A stretch of 20,401 bases of DNA from a virus. How positions within the stretch are numbered: the stretch's first letter is position 1; the number at the start of each line of letters is the position of its first letter. Location: positions 1-20,401 of the IMG/VR virus record IMGVR_UViG_3300025536_000041; one strand, 5' to 3'. A model generated the notes under the pieces. The model worked only from the letters and a program-made list of their open reading frames with translations, was not told the DNA's origin and did no database searches. Positions 6,436 to 14,290 of this stretch are shown piece after piece. A program made the translations under genes and the position numbers.

Positions 6436-6861
6436 ATGTTTAATAGCAACGAATTCGACTTCTCTGACGTAAAAGTTTTTTTACTTGGCACCAGTCTTAC
6501 TGGACTTCGTGGATTGACTTATAAAAAAAGTCAAGAAAAAGAAGTTGTTTATGGCCAAGGAAATGAAGGCAAATCAATTCAGAGAGGCAACAAAAAATAT
6601 GATGGCTCATTAATGCTGTTAAAAAGTGACTATGATGCCTTACACAGGGCGGCAGTTGCTGCTGGTTACGAAGATATTGTTGATGTACCAGGAAAGTTGA
6701 TCAACATTACTTGTGTATACCAAAAACTAGGCATTAAAGGTCTTAGTACAGTTCAAATTTTGAACGTAGAATTTACAGAGTGCGAGGATGGAATGAAGCA
6801 GAATGACAAATTTAAAGAGGTTACTCTTCCTTTCATTGCGCTTAAAACAAGACAATTATAA
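6436..6861 (+). CDS. Tail tube protein
   Basis: 141 residues, immediately after the sheath and before the tail chaperone, which is the standard place of the inner tube. It is predominantly beta: VKVFLLGTSLTGLRGLTYKK, YDGSLMLLKSDYDALHRAA and KLINITCVYQK, then VQILNVEFTECEDGMKQND and a final strand VTLPFIALKTRQL. The pattern of two long hairpins with a helix between them, SDYDALHRAAVAAG, fits the tube fold shared by contractile tails. The tube polymerises in hexameric rings around the tape measure and is the conduit for DNA. Identification is by position and fold pattern rather than by a diagnostic motif. Confidence 0.75.
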   Translation: MFNSNEFDFSDVKVFLLGTSLTGLRGLTYKKSQEKEVVYGQGNEGKSIQRGNKKYDGSLMLLKSDYDALHRAAVAAGYEDIVDVPGKLINITCVYQKLGIKGLSTVQILNVEFTECEDGMKQNDKFKEVTLPFIALKTRQL

Positions 6862-6878
6862 TTCTAAAATCAACCACC

Positions 6879-7205
6879 ATGTCAAAATTAAAAGGTCAAG
6901 TTACCCCTGAACAAATCCAAAATTGGATTAAAGAAGTAAAAGAGAAGTACGGGTCAACCGCTAAAGTACACTCGTATGAAGTTGATGGACGCATTGGTTA
7001 TTTGCGTTCAGTTGATCGTGATACTTACAGCTTAGCCGTATCAAAAGTAAGCTCTAATCCAGCCAAATTTAATGAGGTTGTGATTGAGTCTATTTGGCTA
7101 GGCGGAGACGAAGAAATCAAAAAAGATGACCAGTTGTATTTTGGTCTGATTGACTTCGTAGAAGATTTTATGGGTAAAAAAAAGGGCATCTTGAAGAGCT
7201 TATAA
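6879..7205 (+). CDS. Tail assembly chaperone, short form (G-like)
   Basis: 108 residues, ending at TAA 7203-7205. The gene sits between tail tube and tape measure, the fixed place of the tail assembly chaperone. These proteins coat the tape measure and recruit tube subunits, and are absent from the virion. The sequence is mostly helical and acidic at its C-terminus (DDQLYFGLIDFVEDFMGKKK). At codons 100-102 the mRNA reads A AAA AAG (7178-7184), a classic -1 slippery heptamer. Ribosomes that slip there bypass this stop and make a 168-residue long form (see next entry), as in the lambda G/GT and Mu gp41 systems. The short-to-long ratio is normally important for tail assembly. Confidence 0.82.
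   Translation: MSKLKGQVTPEQIQNWIKEVKEKYGSTAKVHSYEVDGRIGYLRSVDRDTYSLAVSKVSSNPAKFNEVVIESIWLGGDEEIKKDDQLYFGLIDFVEDFMGKKKGILKSL
7178..7184 (+). promoter_or_regulatory. -1 programmed frameshift site A AAA AAG
   Basis: The heptamer A AAA AAG is in the correct register for the zero frame (AAA AAA AAG GGC at 7176-7187) and is the same heptamer as in E. coli dnaX. A TAA at 7175-7177 in the -1 frame sits directly before it and the zero-frame stop lies at 7203, so the shift must occur between 7178 and 7202. No convincing stimulatory stem-loop was found by eye. Confidence 0.85.
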
Positions 7206-7384
7206 AATCTGCTAGTGGTAAACCTGAATCAAATTTTGTGCAGTATATCAACACACAACTTAGATATCACTTGGGTTTTACAACTAAAGAATTAAAAGAA
7301 ATGGATGATGCTGAATGGGCAGAGCAATTTGCAATTCTGCAGCACATTCGAGAACAAGAATCTAAACAGAAGCCCTTTGGATAA
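7178..7384 (+). CDS. C-terminal extension of tail chaperone, reached by -1 frameshift (T-like)
   Basis: This open segment in the -1 frame has no good start codon of its own; the only internal ATG is near 7300 and would leave 28 residues. It is read after slippage at A AAA AAG, continuing with GGG at 7184 and ending at TAA 7382-7384. It adds 66 residues to the first 102 of the chaperone, giving a 168-residue long form. The extension carries NTQLRYHLGFTTKELKEMDD and then AEWAEQFAILQHIREQE, a helical segment of the kind expected for the T-domain that binds the tube protein while the G-part coats the tape measure. Its stop lies inside the loop of the terminator-like hairpin at 7370-7399. Confidence 0.8.
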   Translation, partial: KKGHLEELIKSASGKPESNFVQYINTQLRYHLGFTTKELKEMDDAEWAEQFAILQHIREQESKQKPFG

Positions 7385-7399
7385 CAGAGGGCTTTTTTT
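7370..7399 (+). terminator. Intrinsic-terminator-like hairpin directly before the tape measure gene
   Basis: AAGCCCT (7370-7376) pairs perfectly with AGGGCTT (7388-7394), followed by a run of seven T (7393-7399). This is the full shape of an intrinsic terminator, yet it lies five bases before the tape measure ATG with no room for a new promoter. It must be leaky, antiterminated, or act on translation. The stop of the frameshifted chaperone product falls in its loop. Confidence 0.65.
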
Positions 7400-7404
7400 A
7401 TACT

Positions 7405-9147
7405 ATGGCAAACGCACTTGAATTTATCATTAAACTTACCGACATGCTCACACCGAGTATGCGTCAAGCCGCGCAGATTAGTGAAAGCTCTGCCGTGAAA
7501 ATTCAAAGTCAATTTGATAAAATTACCAATAAGGGTAAAAATATGGGAGCTTCATTAAATGAGCTCAAAAGCCGTTTAGAATCTGTAAATCAGGTTCGTT
7601 TTTCAACTTTATATGCTAAGGAATTTGATACCGCAACTCGTGCAGCTAACAGACTAGAAAGGCAGATTCAACAATTAGAAAACAAAGGCAAAGCAGATAT
7701 AGGCATTGGAGGAATGATTGGCGGTGCTGCTCTAGGTTATGGAGCGTTTGAATTTATTAAATCTGCTATAGGAGCTTCAGCAACTAGAGAGCAACAAACT
7801 ATCAGCTTTGAGGTTATGACTGGAAGCAAGGAAGTCGGCAACAAATTATTAGATGATTTAGTTAAAATGGGTATTAGAACTCCATTTGAATCTGCTGATT
7901 TAATTAAAAATGCAGAACTATTGAAAGGATTCGGTCTTGAAACTAATAAGCTAATTCCGACACTAAATATGCTCGGAGACATATCTAGAGGCAATGCAGA
8001 AAAATTGGGCTTATTATCATTGGCTTATGCTCAAGCCTCTTCTGCTGGAAGACTTATGGGTCAGGATTTACTTCAGATGATTAATGCAGGGTTTAATCCT
8101 TTGCAACAAATGATAAAAGATAAAGTCTTCCCAAACATGTTAGCTGCAAAAAAAGCCATGGAATCTGGAGCAATTAGTGCTAACATGTTAGAAGCTGCAT
8201 TTTTGAGTGCTACTGGACCAGGTGGAATGTTTCATAATATGATGGAAAAACAAAGTAACACAATCGCTGGCCGTTGGAGCACTCTAATGGATAATGTAAA
8301 TCAAAAATTATTAGCTATTGGTAAAACGCTAGAACCTGTAACGATTGCAACGATTGGATTCGTTAATTCATTAATTGAAGGTGAGCCTTATGCAATTGCC
8401 ATTTCAGTTGCTGTCGGAGCCTTAGCGGCGTCTATTTGGGGGGCAACCATCGCTACTAACGGAATGGCTGTTGCTACTGCTATTCTTAATGCGATTATGA
8501 ATGCTAACCCAATCGGCCTAATAATTTCAGCAATTGCTGCATTCATTGGTATACTGATTCTAGCATACAACAAGGTTGATTGGTTCAGAGGTATAATAAA
8601 AGGCGCATGGGAAGGTTTAAAAGAGTTTGGTTCGCTTATCAAAGATTATGTAATAAACAGAATTCATGAATTGTTATCAGGGATCACTGGATTAGGTAAA
8701 TCTCTTAGCCTATTTTTTAAAGGTGAGTGGAAAAATGCGTGGGAAGCTGGCAAACAAGCAACTTCTGATTTATTTGGAGTAGGAAGTGCTTCTAAAGCAC
8801 TTATGGATGCTAAAAAAGTAGGGGAAGCTGCTACAAAAGGGTACAACCAAGGTGTCTCCGAAATAATTAAAGGCACAAGTGCTGGAGTAAATGCAAAGAC
8901 TGCTACTGCAGGTAATACTGGTACATCTAAAGCAGATTATGGAAATTTTGGTGTTGTTACCGATAAGGCTGATAAAATCAACCAAGGTGGCCAGCGCAGT
9001 GTAGTGATCAATATCGGGAAGCAAATTGAAAAAATTGAGAATCACATCATTGGTGGAAGTCAACAAGTGGCTGATGAAATAGAAGCTGCAATCAAAGAGG
9101 GTTTGCGCAGAACCATGTTATCAATCAATTCACAAGTAAGTAACTAA
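7405..9147 (+). CDS. Tail tape measure protein
   Basis: 580 residues, the second-longest gene here. It sets tail length and is ejected ahead of the DNA. Helical N-terminal part (1-95) with a coiled-coil stretch (KSRLESVNQVRFSTLYAKEF), then the well-known tape-measure block at about 130-300 (SFEVMTGSKEVGNKLLDDLV, TPFESADLIKNAELLKGFGL, then LLSLAYAQASSAGRLMGQDL). Strong hydrophobic segments follow at about 327-400 (AIAISVAVGALAASIWG; NPIGLIISAIAAFIGILIL), which may insert in the host membrane. The C-terminus is Gly/Ala/Lys-rich. By the usual 0.15 nm per residue it predicts a tail of roughly 85-90 nm. The stop overlaps the next ATG (TAATG). Confidence 0.9.
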   Translation: MANALEFIIKLTDMLTPSMRQAAQISESSAVKIQSQFDKITNKGKNMGASLNELKSRLESVNQVRFSTLYAKEFDTATRAANRLERQIQQLENKGKADIGIGGMIGGAALGYGAFEFIKSAIGASATREQQTISFEVMTGSKEVGNKLLDDLVKMGIRTPFESADLIKNAELLKGFGLETNKLIPTLNMLGDISRGNAEKLGLLSLAYAQASSAGRLMGQDLLQMINAGFNPLQQMIKDKVFPNMLAAKKAMESGAISANMLEAAFLSATGPGGMFHNMMEKQSNTIAGRWSTLMDNVNQKLLAIGKTLEPVTIATIGFVNSLIEGEPYAIAISVAVGALAASIWGATIATNGMAVATAILNAIMNANPIGLIISAIAAFIGILILAYNKVDWFRGIIKGAWEGLKEFGSLIKDYVINRIHELLSGITGLGKSLSLFFKGEWKNAWEAGKQATSDLFGVGSASKALMDAKKVGEAATKGYNQGVSEIIKGTSAGVNAKTATAGNTGTSKADYGNFGVVTDKADKINQGGQRSVVINIGKQIEKIENHIIGGSQQVADEIEAAIKEGLRRTMLSINSQVSN

Positions 9148-9680
9148 TGGCAACATTTTCAATAGATAGAATTTGGCAAGCGGCATTTGGGTCAAACATC
9201 CCTAATGCAGAGCCAAATATTCCTAAAGCACAGGACAAGAAATTGAATGGCTTGACTGGCTCTAAGTTTTATGCCACGGATAGTCAAGGCATAGAACACT
9301 TCATGCCAGTAGAGCTTGATGGTGTCATTCTACCATATGCTTTAATTGATATGACTGCCAAAAAGATAATTGTAAGCACGCCACTTGTTGAAAGAACGGG
9401 AGCGGTTAATGAGCTTGTAAGTACCGAGGATTATCAATTTACAATCAAAGCCTTACTGATGGCCGATGACTATCCTGAAGCACAATTAATCGGATGGCAT
9501 AAAATCTTTCAAAAGAACCAAAGTTTAACGCTTAGGTCGGTTAAAAGCGATGTATTCCTTAAAGGTGATGACAAAGTAATTATCAAAGAAGTGCGCTATC
9601 CGAGTATACCAGGCGTTGAGCATGTTCAACCAGTTGAAATGACAGTAATTAGTGATTTAATCTATACCCTAGAAATATAA
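9147..9680 (+). CDS. Baseplate/tail protein between tape measure and hub
   Basis: 177 residues, starting in the TAATG overlap with the tape measure stop. The sequence is beta-rich: EHFMPVELDGVILPYALIDM, KKIIVSTPLVERTGAVNELV and VFLKGDDKVIIKEVRYPSIP, ending VEMTVISDLIYTLEI. In Mu-type and P2-type tails this slot holds the protein joining the tube end to the hub (Mu gp43 / LysM-type or gpU-like proteins). It resembles DUF6046-type proteins of Bacteroidota phages, from memory rather than a search. The exact role is unproven, but a baseplate or tail-tip position is well supported by its neighbours on both sides and translational coupling to both. Confidence 0.65.
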   Translation: MATFSIDRIWQAAFGSNIPNAEPNIPKAQDKKLNGLTGSKFYATDSQGIEHFMPVELDGVILPYALIDMTAKKIIVSTPLVERTGAVNELVSTEDYQFTIKALLMADDYPEAQLIGWHKIFQKNQSLTLRSVKSDVFLKGDDKVIIKEVRYPSIPGVEHVQPVEMTVISDLIYTLEI

Positions 9681-10699
9681 TGTTTGTATTAACCAGCGAT
9701 ATCAGTATTGGGCCTTACAAAAGAGCAAAAGTTCACGAGGTAAGGATTAACAAATCGGTTCATGATTTCGTGAATAAAGCTGTTATAAAGCTACCTACAA
9801 GTGCTAGAATAGTGCTAGATGGTAACTTACTTGAAAGCTCTACAAACATTGCAAACAGCTTTTCTGAAGGCGCACTGGTTAAAATAGATCTCGGCTATAA
9901 CAATGTACTCAAAAATGAATTTGTTGGTTTTGTTAGCCGTGTCAACTTCAAGAGCCCTTTAGAAGTAGAATGTGAAGGTTACAGTTACCTATTAAGAAAA
10001 AGGACATACAAAAAGGTATTTAAAAATGCAAAGCTGTTAGATATCCTAAAGTTTTTGGCTTCTGGTACTGATATCGTGATTGATTCAAAAAACATTGAGG
10101 ATGTAGTTGTAACTAAGCTGCTTCTACAGGATCATTCGGGTACTGAAGCTTTGACGCTGCTCAAAAAGATGTTTGACAACATCATTCTTTTTTGGTTTGA
10201 GGGGAAAGTTCTTTATGCATCATTATTCCCAGCAAAGCCAATCGGAGAAACCGTACCATATAGAATTGGATGGAATGTTATCAATGCTGATCAGTTAAAA
10301 AAGCGGGAGTCAAAAAATACAGATGTAGAGATAATTTACCAAGCGAGAGAAGCAAGTGGCAATGTTGTCACTGCTATTGGTGGTAGGCTTAAAGCTTTTA
10401 AAACTGTAGCTGCAGTAAGCAGTAAAACAGAGGGTGAAAGAAAACGCATTAATACCAGTATTAACAACGTGGCCACACTAAAAAAAATGGCAAACAGTCA
10501 GCATTATAAAACAACTTATGATGGCTATGACGGAAAAATAACTGCCTTTTTGGTTCCTTATTGTTTACCAGCTTGGAGTATCAACTTGATAGACAAAAAA
10601 TTTAAAGAACGTGAAGGCAAGTATATCATAACTGGTGTAGAAATCACCTATGGAATAAATGGAGCAAGAAGAATTTTAGAAATCGGAAATAAAATATAG
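9680..10699 (+). CDS. Tail hub protein (gpD / Mu gp44-like)
   Basis: 339 residues, ATG in a TAATG overlap with the previous gene. It would form the trimeric hub at the tail tip, joining tube to spike. The sequence starts with beta strands (SIGPYKRAKVHEVRINKSVH) and contains VKIDLGYNNVLKNEFVGFVS, typical of the first tube-like domain of late-control-D/gp27 proteins. The domain YSYLLRKRTYKKVFKNAKLL resembles the segment of gpD proteins in which a short peptide precedes LLxxIL. The C-terminal half ends in GKYIITGVEITYGINGARRI, a strand pattern characteristic of gp44/gpD. The spike gene follows in overlap. The call rests on fold pattern plus order tape measure - hub - spike - gp25. Confidence 0.8.
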   Translation: MFVLTSDISIGPYKRAKVHEVRINKSVHDFVNKAVIKLPTSARIVLDGNLLESSTNIANSFSEGALVKIDLGYNNVLKNEFVGFVSRVNFKSPLEVECEGYSYLLRKRTYKKVFKNAKLLDILKFLASGTDIVIDSKNIEDVVVTKLLLQDHSGTEALTLLKKMFDNIILFWFEGKVLYASLFPAKPIGETVPYRIGWNVINADQLKKRESKNTDVEIIYQAREASGNVVTAIGGRLKAFKTVAAVSSKTEGERKRINTSINNVATLKKMANSQHYKTTYDGYDGKITAFLVPYCLPAWSINLIDKKFKEREGKYIITGVEITYGINGARRILEIGNKI

Positions 10700-11178
10700 T
10701 GGGCAAAATTGAAGATGATATCAGAGAAGAGCTTGGCAGGTTTGCTGCAAAGTATTCACCAGTAATGATTATGCATGCTGATGTGGTTTCAATTAATGAA
10801 GATGACACGATAAAGGTTAAAACGGTTGGGGGTGATGAAATTGACGATGTGAGATTGAAAAGTGTAATTAAAGCTGGTAATAAGTTGGTTTTAACGCCCA
10901 AAATTGCAAGCACAGTTCTGATTGGACGAATTGAAAATGGCGAAGACTGGGTTTTAATTAGTGCGGATGAAGTTGAAAAACTATCTCTGCTTATTAATGA
11001 GGTTAGTATTGAAGTTGATGAGAATGGTTTAGTTGTTTCAAAAGGTGAGGACAATCTGAAGGACATATTTGGCTTGATCATATCTGCAGTAAAACAAATT
11101 GTGGTTTTACAAGGGAATAACCCTGATTATGAAAAGCTAATTGATGCACAAAATAAAGTAAACAACATTTTTAGTTAA
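10699..11178 (+). CDS. Baseplate spike protein (gpV / Mu gp45-like)
   Basis: 159 residues from a GTG that overlaps the hub stop by one base (TAGTG). The N-terminal half is an OB-fold-like set of strands: MIMHADVVSINEDDTIKVKT, VRLKSVIKAGNKLVLTPKIA and STVLIGRIENGEDWVLISAD. This is followed by a short beta stretch (LSLLINEVSIEVDENGLVVS) that would start the needle, and a helical tail. This matches the central puncturing device of contractile tails, usually a trimer tipped by a PAAR-type protein. The needle is short, and no iron-binding HxH apex is seen. Assignment follows from order hub - spike - wedge and the OB-type pattern. Confidence 0.7.
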   Translation: MGKIEDDIREELGRFAAKYSPVMIMHADVVSINEDDTIKVKTVGGDEIDDVRLKSVIKAGNKLVLTPKIASTVLIGRIENGEDWVLISADEVEKLSLLINEVSIEVDENGLVVSKGEDNLKDIFGLIISAVKQIVVLQGNNPDYEKLIDAQNKVNNIFS

Positions 11179-11438
11179 TGGCATTGAACAAAGACATATT
11201 AGGACAAGCTCTCTACGATTTTAGAACAGGGTTTAATGGTAAAACCATTGAACAGTTGCAAACCGAATTTGGCAGTTTAGAAGCAGCACGTTTGGCAATG
11301 GCTAAAGGTGAGGCTGAGATATTTATAAACCATATTAAAGATAATGCTGAAGGGGAATACCAAAATGGAAGTTTAGTTGCTGGACCTAATCCAGTAACAA
11401 AAGTAAGCGGTGTTACAATAGCAGTTAAAATCAAATAA
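11178..11438 (+). CDS. Small baseplate-region protein, function unknown
   Basis: 86 residues with TAATG overlaps at both ends, placed between spike and gp25-like wedge. The N-terminal two-thirds are helical (ILGQALYDFRTGFNGKTIEQ, LEAARLAMAKGEAEIFINHI) and the C-terminus is a Gly/Val-rich pair of strands (NPVTKVSGVTIAVKIK). No PAAR or other spike-tip motif is visible. A small baseplate assembly or spike-associated protein is the most reasonable guess from position, but no family is recognised. Confidence 0.55.
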   Translation: MALNKDILGQALYDFRTGFNGKTIEQLQTEFGSLEAARLAMAKGEAEIFINHIKDNAEGEYQNGSLVAGPNPVTKVSGVTIAVKIK

Positions 11439-11722
11439 TGAAAGACATTCTTTTAAATAGCGATTTTGATTTAGATGTGGTTAATGGCGATTTGGTCGTT
11501 GGCGAAAGTACTAATCAGCACCAGCAGTTATTGTTACTTACTAATAAGGGTGATTGGAAAGAAAATCCATTAATCGGTGTGGGAGCTGCAGCTTTTTTAA
11601 AAGATGAAGATGAAAGTGGATTGTTACAAGAAATAAGAATCCAATTTGAAAAAGATGGTATGGAAGTTAATAATATAACAATTGATTCAGGTGAAATAAA
11701 AATAGATGCTCAATATAAATAA
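11438..11722 (+). CDS. gp25/gpW-like baseplate wedge protein (Mu gp46-like)
   Basis: 94 residues. The pattern matches the gp25-like family: an N-terminal region DFDLDVVNGDLVVGESTNQH, then a helix QQLLLLTNKGDWKENPLIGV, in which the KGxWxxxPxxGV block is the family hallmark, then LLQEIRIQFEKDGMEVNNIT and a last beta strand. In contractile systems gp25 is at the inner baseplate, where it nucleates sheath assembly and joins wedge to hub. The start overlaps the previous stop (TAATG), and the next gene starts 17 bases before this stop. Confidence 0.8.
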   Translation: MKDILLNSDFDLDVVNGDLVVGESTNQHQQLLLLTNKGDWKENPLIGVGAAAFLKDEDESGLLQEIRIQFEKDGMEVNNITIDSGEIKIDAQYK

Positions 11723-12179
11723 ACATACGACTACGGTTGATTTGGTGATGAATCAGTATCAAAGCTTAGAGCCTTTATTTGCCCTGTGCTTGGCTAATTA
11801 TGCATCAATTACCGATGATTTAATTGCCGGAAATATTTGGCAATCTGTATCCGTAGAAATCGTACCCGAAAGAGTTATTGTTGAGCGAACTAAACCAATT
11901 GAAAAACCATCTATTAAAAAGCGTCAAACTTTTGTTGATTTTGTTACACAGACATCGGGTTCTCTAGAAGGTTTGTTTGAAACTGCTAAACTAAACGGTT
12001 TGTCAGTTACTGGCGATGTTTCACCTGGTACTGTTCTTTTTTCATTTATAATTAATGAGGAGGTAACATCATTCTACAAAAATCAAAACTTAGACATTAC
12101 TGGGAACCCTCTGAATTCCGAAGTATTTCCCAGTGGAATTGGCAATATGCAAATTGGAACATCTTTTAAAGTATACTAA
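11706..12179 (+). CDS. Baseplate protein with two LysM-like repeats
   Basis: 157 residues from the ATG at 11706, overlapping the gp25-like gene by 17 bases. Two segments align with each other: residues about 19-48 (QSLEPLFALCLANYASITDD ...GN) and about 85-113 (SGSLEGLFETAKLNGLSVTG ...GT). Each has the SLExLF...N...G pattern of a degenerate LysM fold, and a Lys/Pro/Glu-rich linker joins them. LysM domains in T4 gp53 and related baseplate proteins clamp wedges together, so a structural baseplate role is likely. The similarity is by eye only. The stop overlaps the gpJ-like gene (TAATG). Confidence 0.6.
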   Translation: MLNINKHTTTVDLVMNQYQSLEPLFALCLANYASITDDLIAGNIWQSVSVEIVPERVIVERTKPIEKPSIKKRQTFVDFVTQTSGSLEGLFETAKLNGLSVTGDVSPGTVLFSFIINEEVTSFYKNQNLDITGNPLNSEVFPSGIGNMQIGTSFKVY

Positions 12180-13015
12180 TGGCACGAACAATTACAGCGA
12201 TAGAAAATGAAATAATTGCACAAGTACAGGCAAATGCTACACTTGGCCCATTGTTAACAAGTATAAGTCAAGCAGCCATTTGGCGTTTGATTGTATACGT
12301 TTGTGCTGTAGTCATGTGGACAATTGAACAGTTATTTGATATCCACAAGGCTGATATAGAAGAGCAAATTGCCACTTTAAAGCCTCACAGTTTGCGCTGG
12401 TATGCTGAAAAAACTAAGCAGTTTCAATACGGATTTAATCTAGTGCCTGAGACAGATGTTTACGATAATACTGGTATAGATGAAAGTGTAGTTGAGGCCA
12501 GTAAAATAATCGATTATGCTGTAGCAGTTGAAGTTGAGAGAGGTTTAAGAATTAAAGTAGCTACAACAGTGGGCAACGATTTAGCTCCCCTCAATGTTGA
12601 CCAACTTAATGCAGCTAAAGAATACTTAAAAAGATTTAAGGATGCAGGGGTTAAAGTTGAAATGACCAGTACATTTGCCGACTCTTTAAAACTTACTGCA
12701 GATGTTTATTTCAATCCTTTGGTTTTAAAATCAGATGGCTCAAGGCTTGATGGTGAGAATTCAACTCCTGTTCAAGATGGAACGAAAGCATATTTGAAAA
12801 ATCTACCTTTTAATGGCTTATTCATATTGCAGAATCTAGTCGATGAAATGCAAAAAATAGATGGTGTTGTTTTAATAGATATTAAAGCAGCTTCAGCTAG
12901 ATACGGCACTTTATCATATCAGTCATTTTCAGTGCAGTACTTGCCTGATGGCGGTTACTTGAGATTTGTTTCTAACGATGATTTAACTATAAATTTTATC
13001 CCTTACAGTGAATAG
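12179..13015 (+). CDS. Baseplate J-like wedge protein (Mu gp47-like)
   Basis: 278 residues. Gene order gp25-like - (LysM-like) - this - gp48-like equals the Mu order 46-47-48. The N-terminus has the helical block SQAAIWRLIVYVCAVVMWTI followed by HKADIEEQIATLKPHSLRWY, and the centre has GLRIKVATTVGNDLAPLNVD and NAAKEYLKRFKDAGVKVEMT, both characteristic of Baseplate_J proteins (the second is the ferredoxin-like domain helix). The end has YQSFSVQYLPDGGYLRFVSN. The protein forms the wedge core that transmits the signal from fibres to sheath contraction. The next gene starts within its last codons (GTGAATAG overlap of 8 bases). Confidence 0.78.
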   Translation: MARTITAIENEIIAQVQANATLGPLLTSISQAAIWRLIVYVCAVVMWTIEQLFDIHKADIEEQIATLKPHSLRWYAEKTKQFQYGFNLVPETDVYDNTGIDESVVEASKIIDYAVAVEVERGLRIKVATTVGNDLAPLNVDQLNAAKEYLKRFKDAGVKVEMTSTFADSLKLTADVYFNPLVLKSDGSRLDGENSTPVQDGTKAYLKNLPFNGLFILQNLVDEMQKIDGVVLIDIKAASARYGTLSYQSFSVQYLPDGGYLRFVSNDDLTINFIPYSE

Positions 13016-13478
13016 CAACATATACGATATCACCTATCAAAAGCTTAGAGCTTGGGTCATGCCAAATCTTGTTCGCAAACCAAGATTAACGGCATTACTT
13101 CAAGTATTGTGTTTCCCTATCGAAAAGGTTTATCAAGCTTTTAATAGATATAGAAACGCTAAGCAGTACCAGCTAAAAATTAGCCCTCAAGTATGCTATT
13201 TAGAAATGATGCTCAACGACAGGTATGATTTTGTTTTGAGGAGAATAAGAATTGAGGATTCATTAGACAAACCCCCATTATATCTGTTTCAAAATTCTGA
13301 AAACAAGCCTGTTTTTTTGGGGACTCAATACCTTTTTACAAATGGGGAGGCGGGTGATATAAAAGATGATTTTGTTGTGAAAGTACCTATAGATATAATT
13401 TTTGAAAATGCAGAAATGCTAAGCTTACTTAAAAATTACAAGCTAGCTAGTATGAAGCCTAAAATACAACGAATATGA
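13008..13478 (+). CDS. Baseplate wedge/fibre-connecting protein (Mu gp48 position)
   Basis: 156 residues from the GTG at 13008, overlapping the previous stop by 8 bases. The N-terminal third is basic and helical (YDITYQKLRAWVMPNLVRKP, EKVYQAFNRYRNAKQYQLKI), then QVCYLEMMLNDRYDFVLRRI and a beta C-terminal part. Mu gp48 and P2 gpI occupy the same place between the J-like wedge and the fibre, and join fibre to baseplate. No diagnostic motif for those families is obvious, so the call is positional. The next gene starts in ATGA overlap. Confidence 0.6.
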   Translation: MNSNIYDITYQKLRAWVMPNLVRKPRLTALLQVLCFPIEKVYQAFNRYRNAKQYQLKISPQVCYLEMMLNDRYDFVLRRIRIEDSLDKPPLYLFQNSENKPVFLGTQYLFTNGEAGDIKDDFVVKVPIDIIFENAEMLSLLKNYKLASMKPKIQRI

Positions 13479-14290
13479 ATAAACGTATTGATTTAACGAA
13501 CATCGGAGGGTTTCCTACAACTCAAGACACCCTTTCATTTATGCAGGATAGCTATAGGGATGCATTTAAAAGCATCGCAAAACTATGCGGTGACAAATCA
13601 ATTATTGATGGAGTCGTTGTAAATGCGGGGGTTGTAAGCAATGGTTGGATTTCTTATGGAGGTGAATTAATTCCATTTGTTGGTGGTTTATTTTCATCAG
13701 GCGTTGTAATTCAGGAGACTGCAACAAAAGCAATGTATCAAGATTTAATTGAAAGAGATGCTTATTTTACAAAAGTGGCCTTTTGCGGAAGTCCCGCAAC
13801 TTTTCAATTTTCAGATTTGAAAAAACTGAACACATTACAAGAATTTTGGTTGACTGGTGATATCAAGGAAGTCGATTGCAGTGCAGAATATATAGATGAC
13901 AATTTTGATTCAACTGGGTTAGGTAAAAATGAAAGAATTGGTTGGGCTATTTGTAATGGACTTAACGGCACAAAAAATAGAGGTGGCAGAGTTGGTATTG
14001 GTTATTCAACAGTTACAGTTGATCCAGTAGATAATGTTTGGGAAAATACTTATAACAACATAGGAGCTACTGGTGGTGAGAAAAAACACACATTGACAAT
14101 TGATGAAATACCTCAACACGACCATACCGTAAGAAAAGATGGCTTTTTAAATAAGGGTGCTGGCGATGGTTCTAATGTAATTGGTAGCGAATTAGGAGCT
14201 AATCAATTAAAAACAGGCTTCGCAGGTGGTGGGCAAGCGCATGAAAATCGGATGCCATTCATTGTAACACTATTCATACAAAAATTATAA
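13475..14290 (+). CDS. Tail fibre / collar-domain protein
   Basis: 271 residues, ATGA overlap with the preceding baseplate gene. The C-terminal part has the tail-collar signature of microcystin-dependent-type proteins: GWAICNGLNGTKNRGGRVGI, then ATGGEKKHTLTIDEIPQHDH at about 198-217, and a final HENRMPFIVTLFIQKL. The HxH histidines at the end of PQHDH are candidates for metal coordination in a trimer. The N-terminal half probably attaches to the baseplate. It would be a short fibre or a fibre tip involved in host recognition. The gene is coupled to the following fibre-associated gene by TAATG. Confidence 0.75.
   Translation: MNKRIDLTNIGGFPTTQDTLSFMQDSYRDAFKSIAKLCGDKSIIDGVVVNAGVVSNGWISYGGELIPFVGGLFSSGVVIQETATKAMYQDLIERDAYFTKVAFCGSPATFQFSDLKKLNTLQEFWLTGDIKEVDCSAEYIDDNFDSTGLGKNERIGWAICNGLNGTKNRGGRVGIGYSTVTVDPVDNVWENTYNNIGATGGEKKHTLTIDEIPQHDHTVRKDGFLNKGAGDGSNVIGSELGANQLKTGFAGGGQAHENRMPFIVTLFIQKL

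Noticed and set aside
10644-11081. 145-codon minus-strand frame opposite the spike gene
   Set aside because: Its Ser/Leu/Thr-rich composition is the shadow of a gene with coupled start and stop on the plus strand; no start signal or family.
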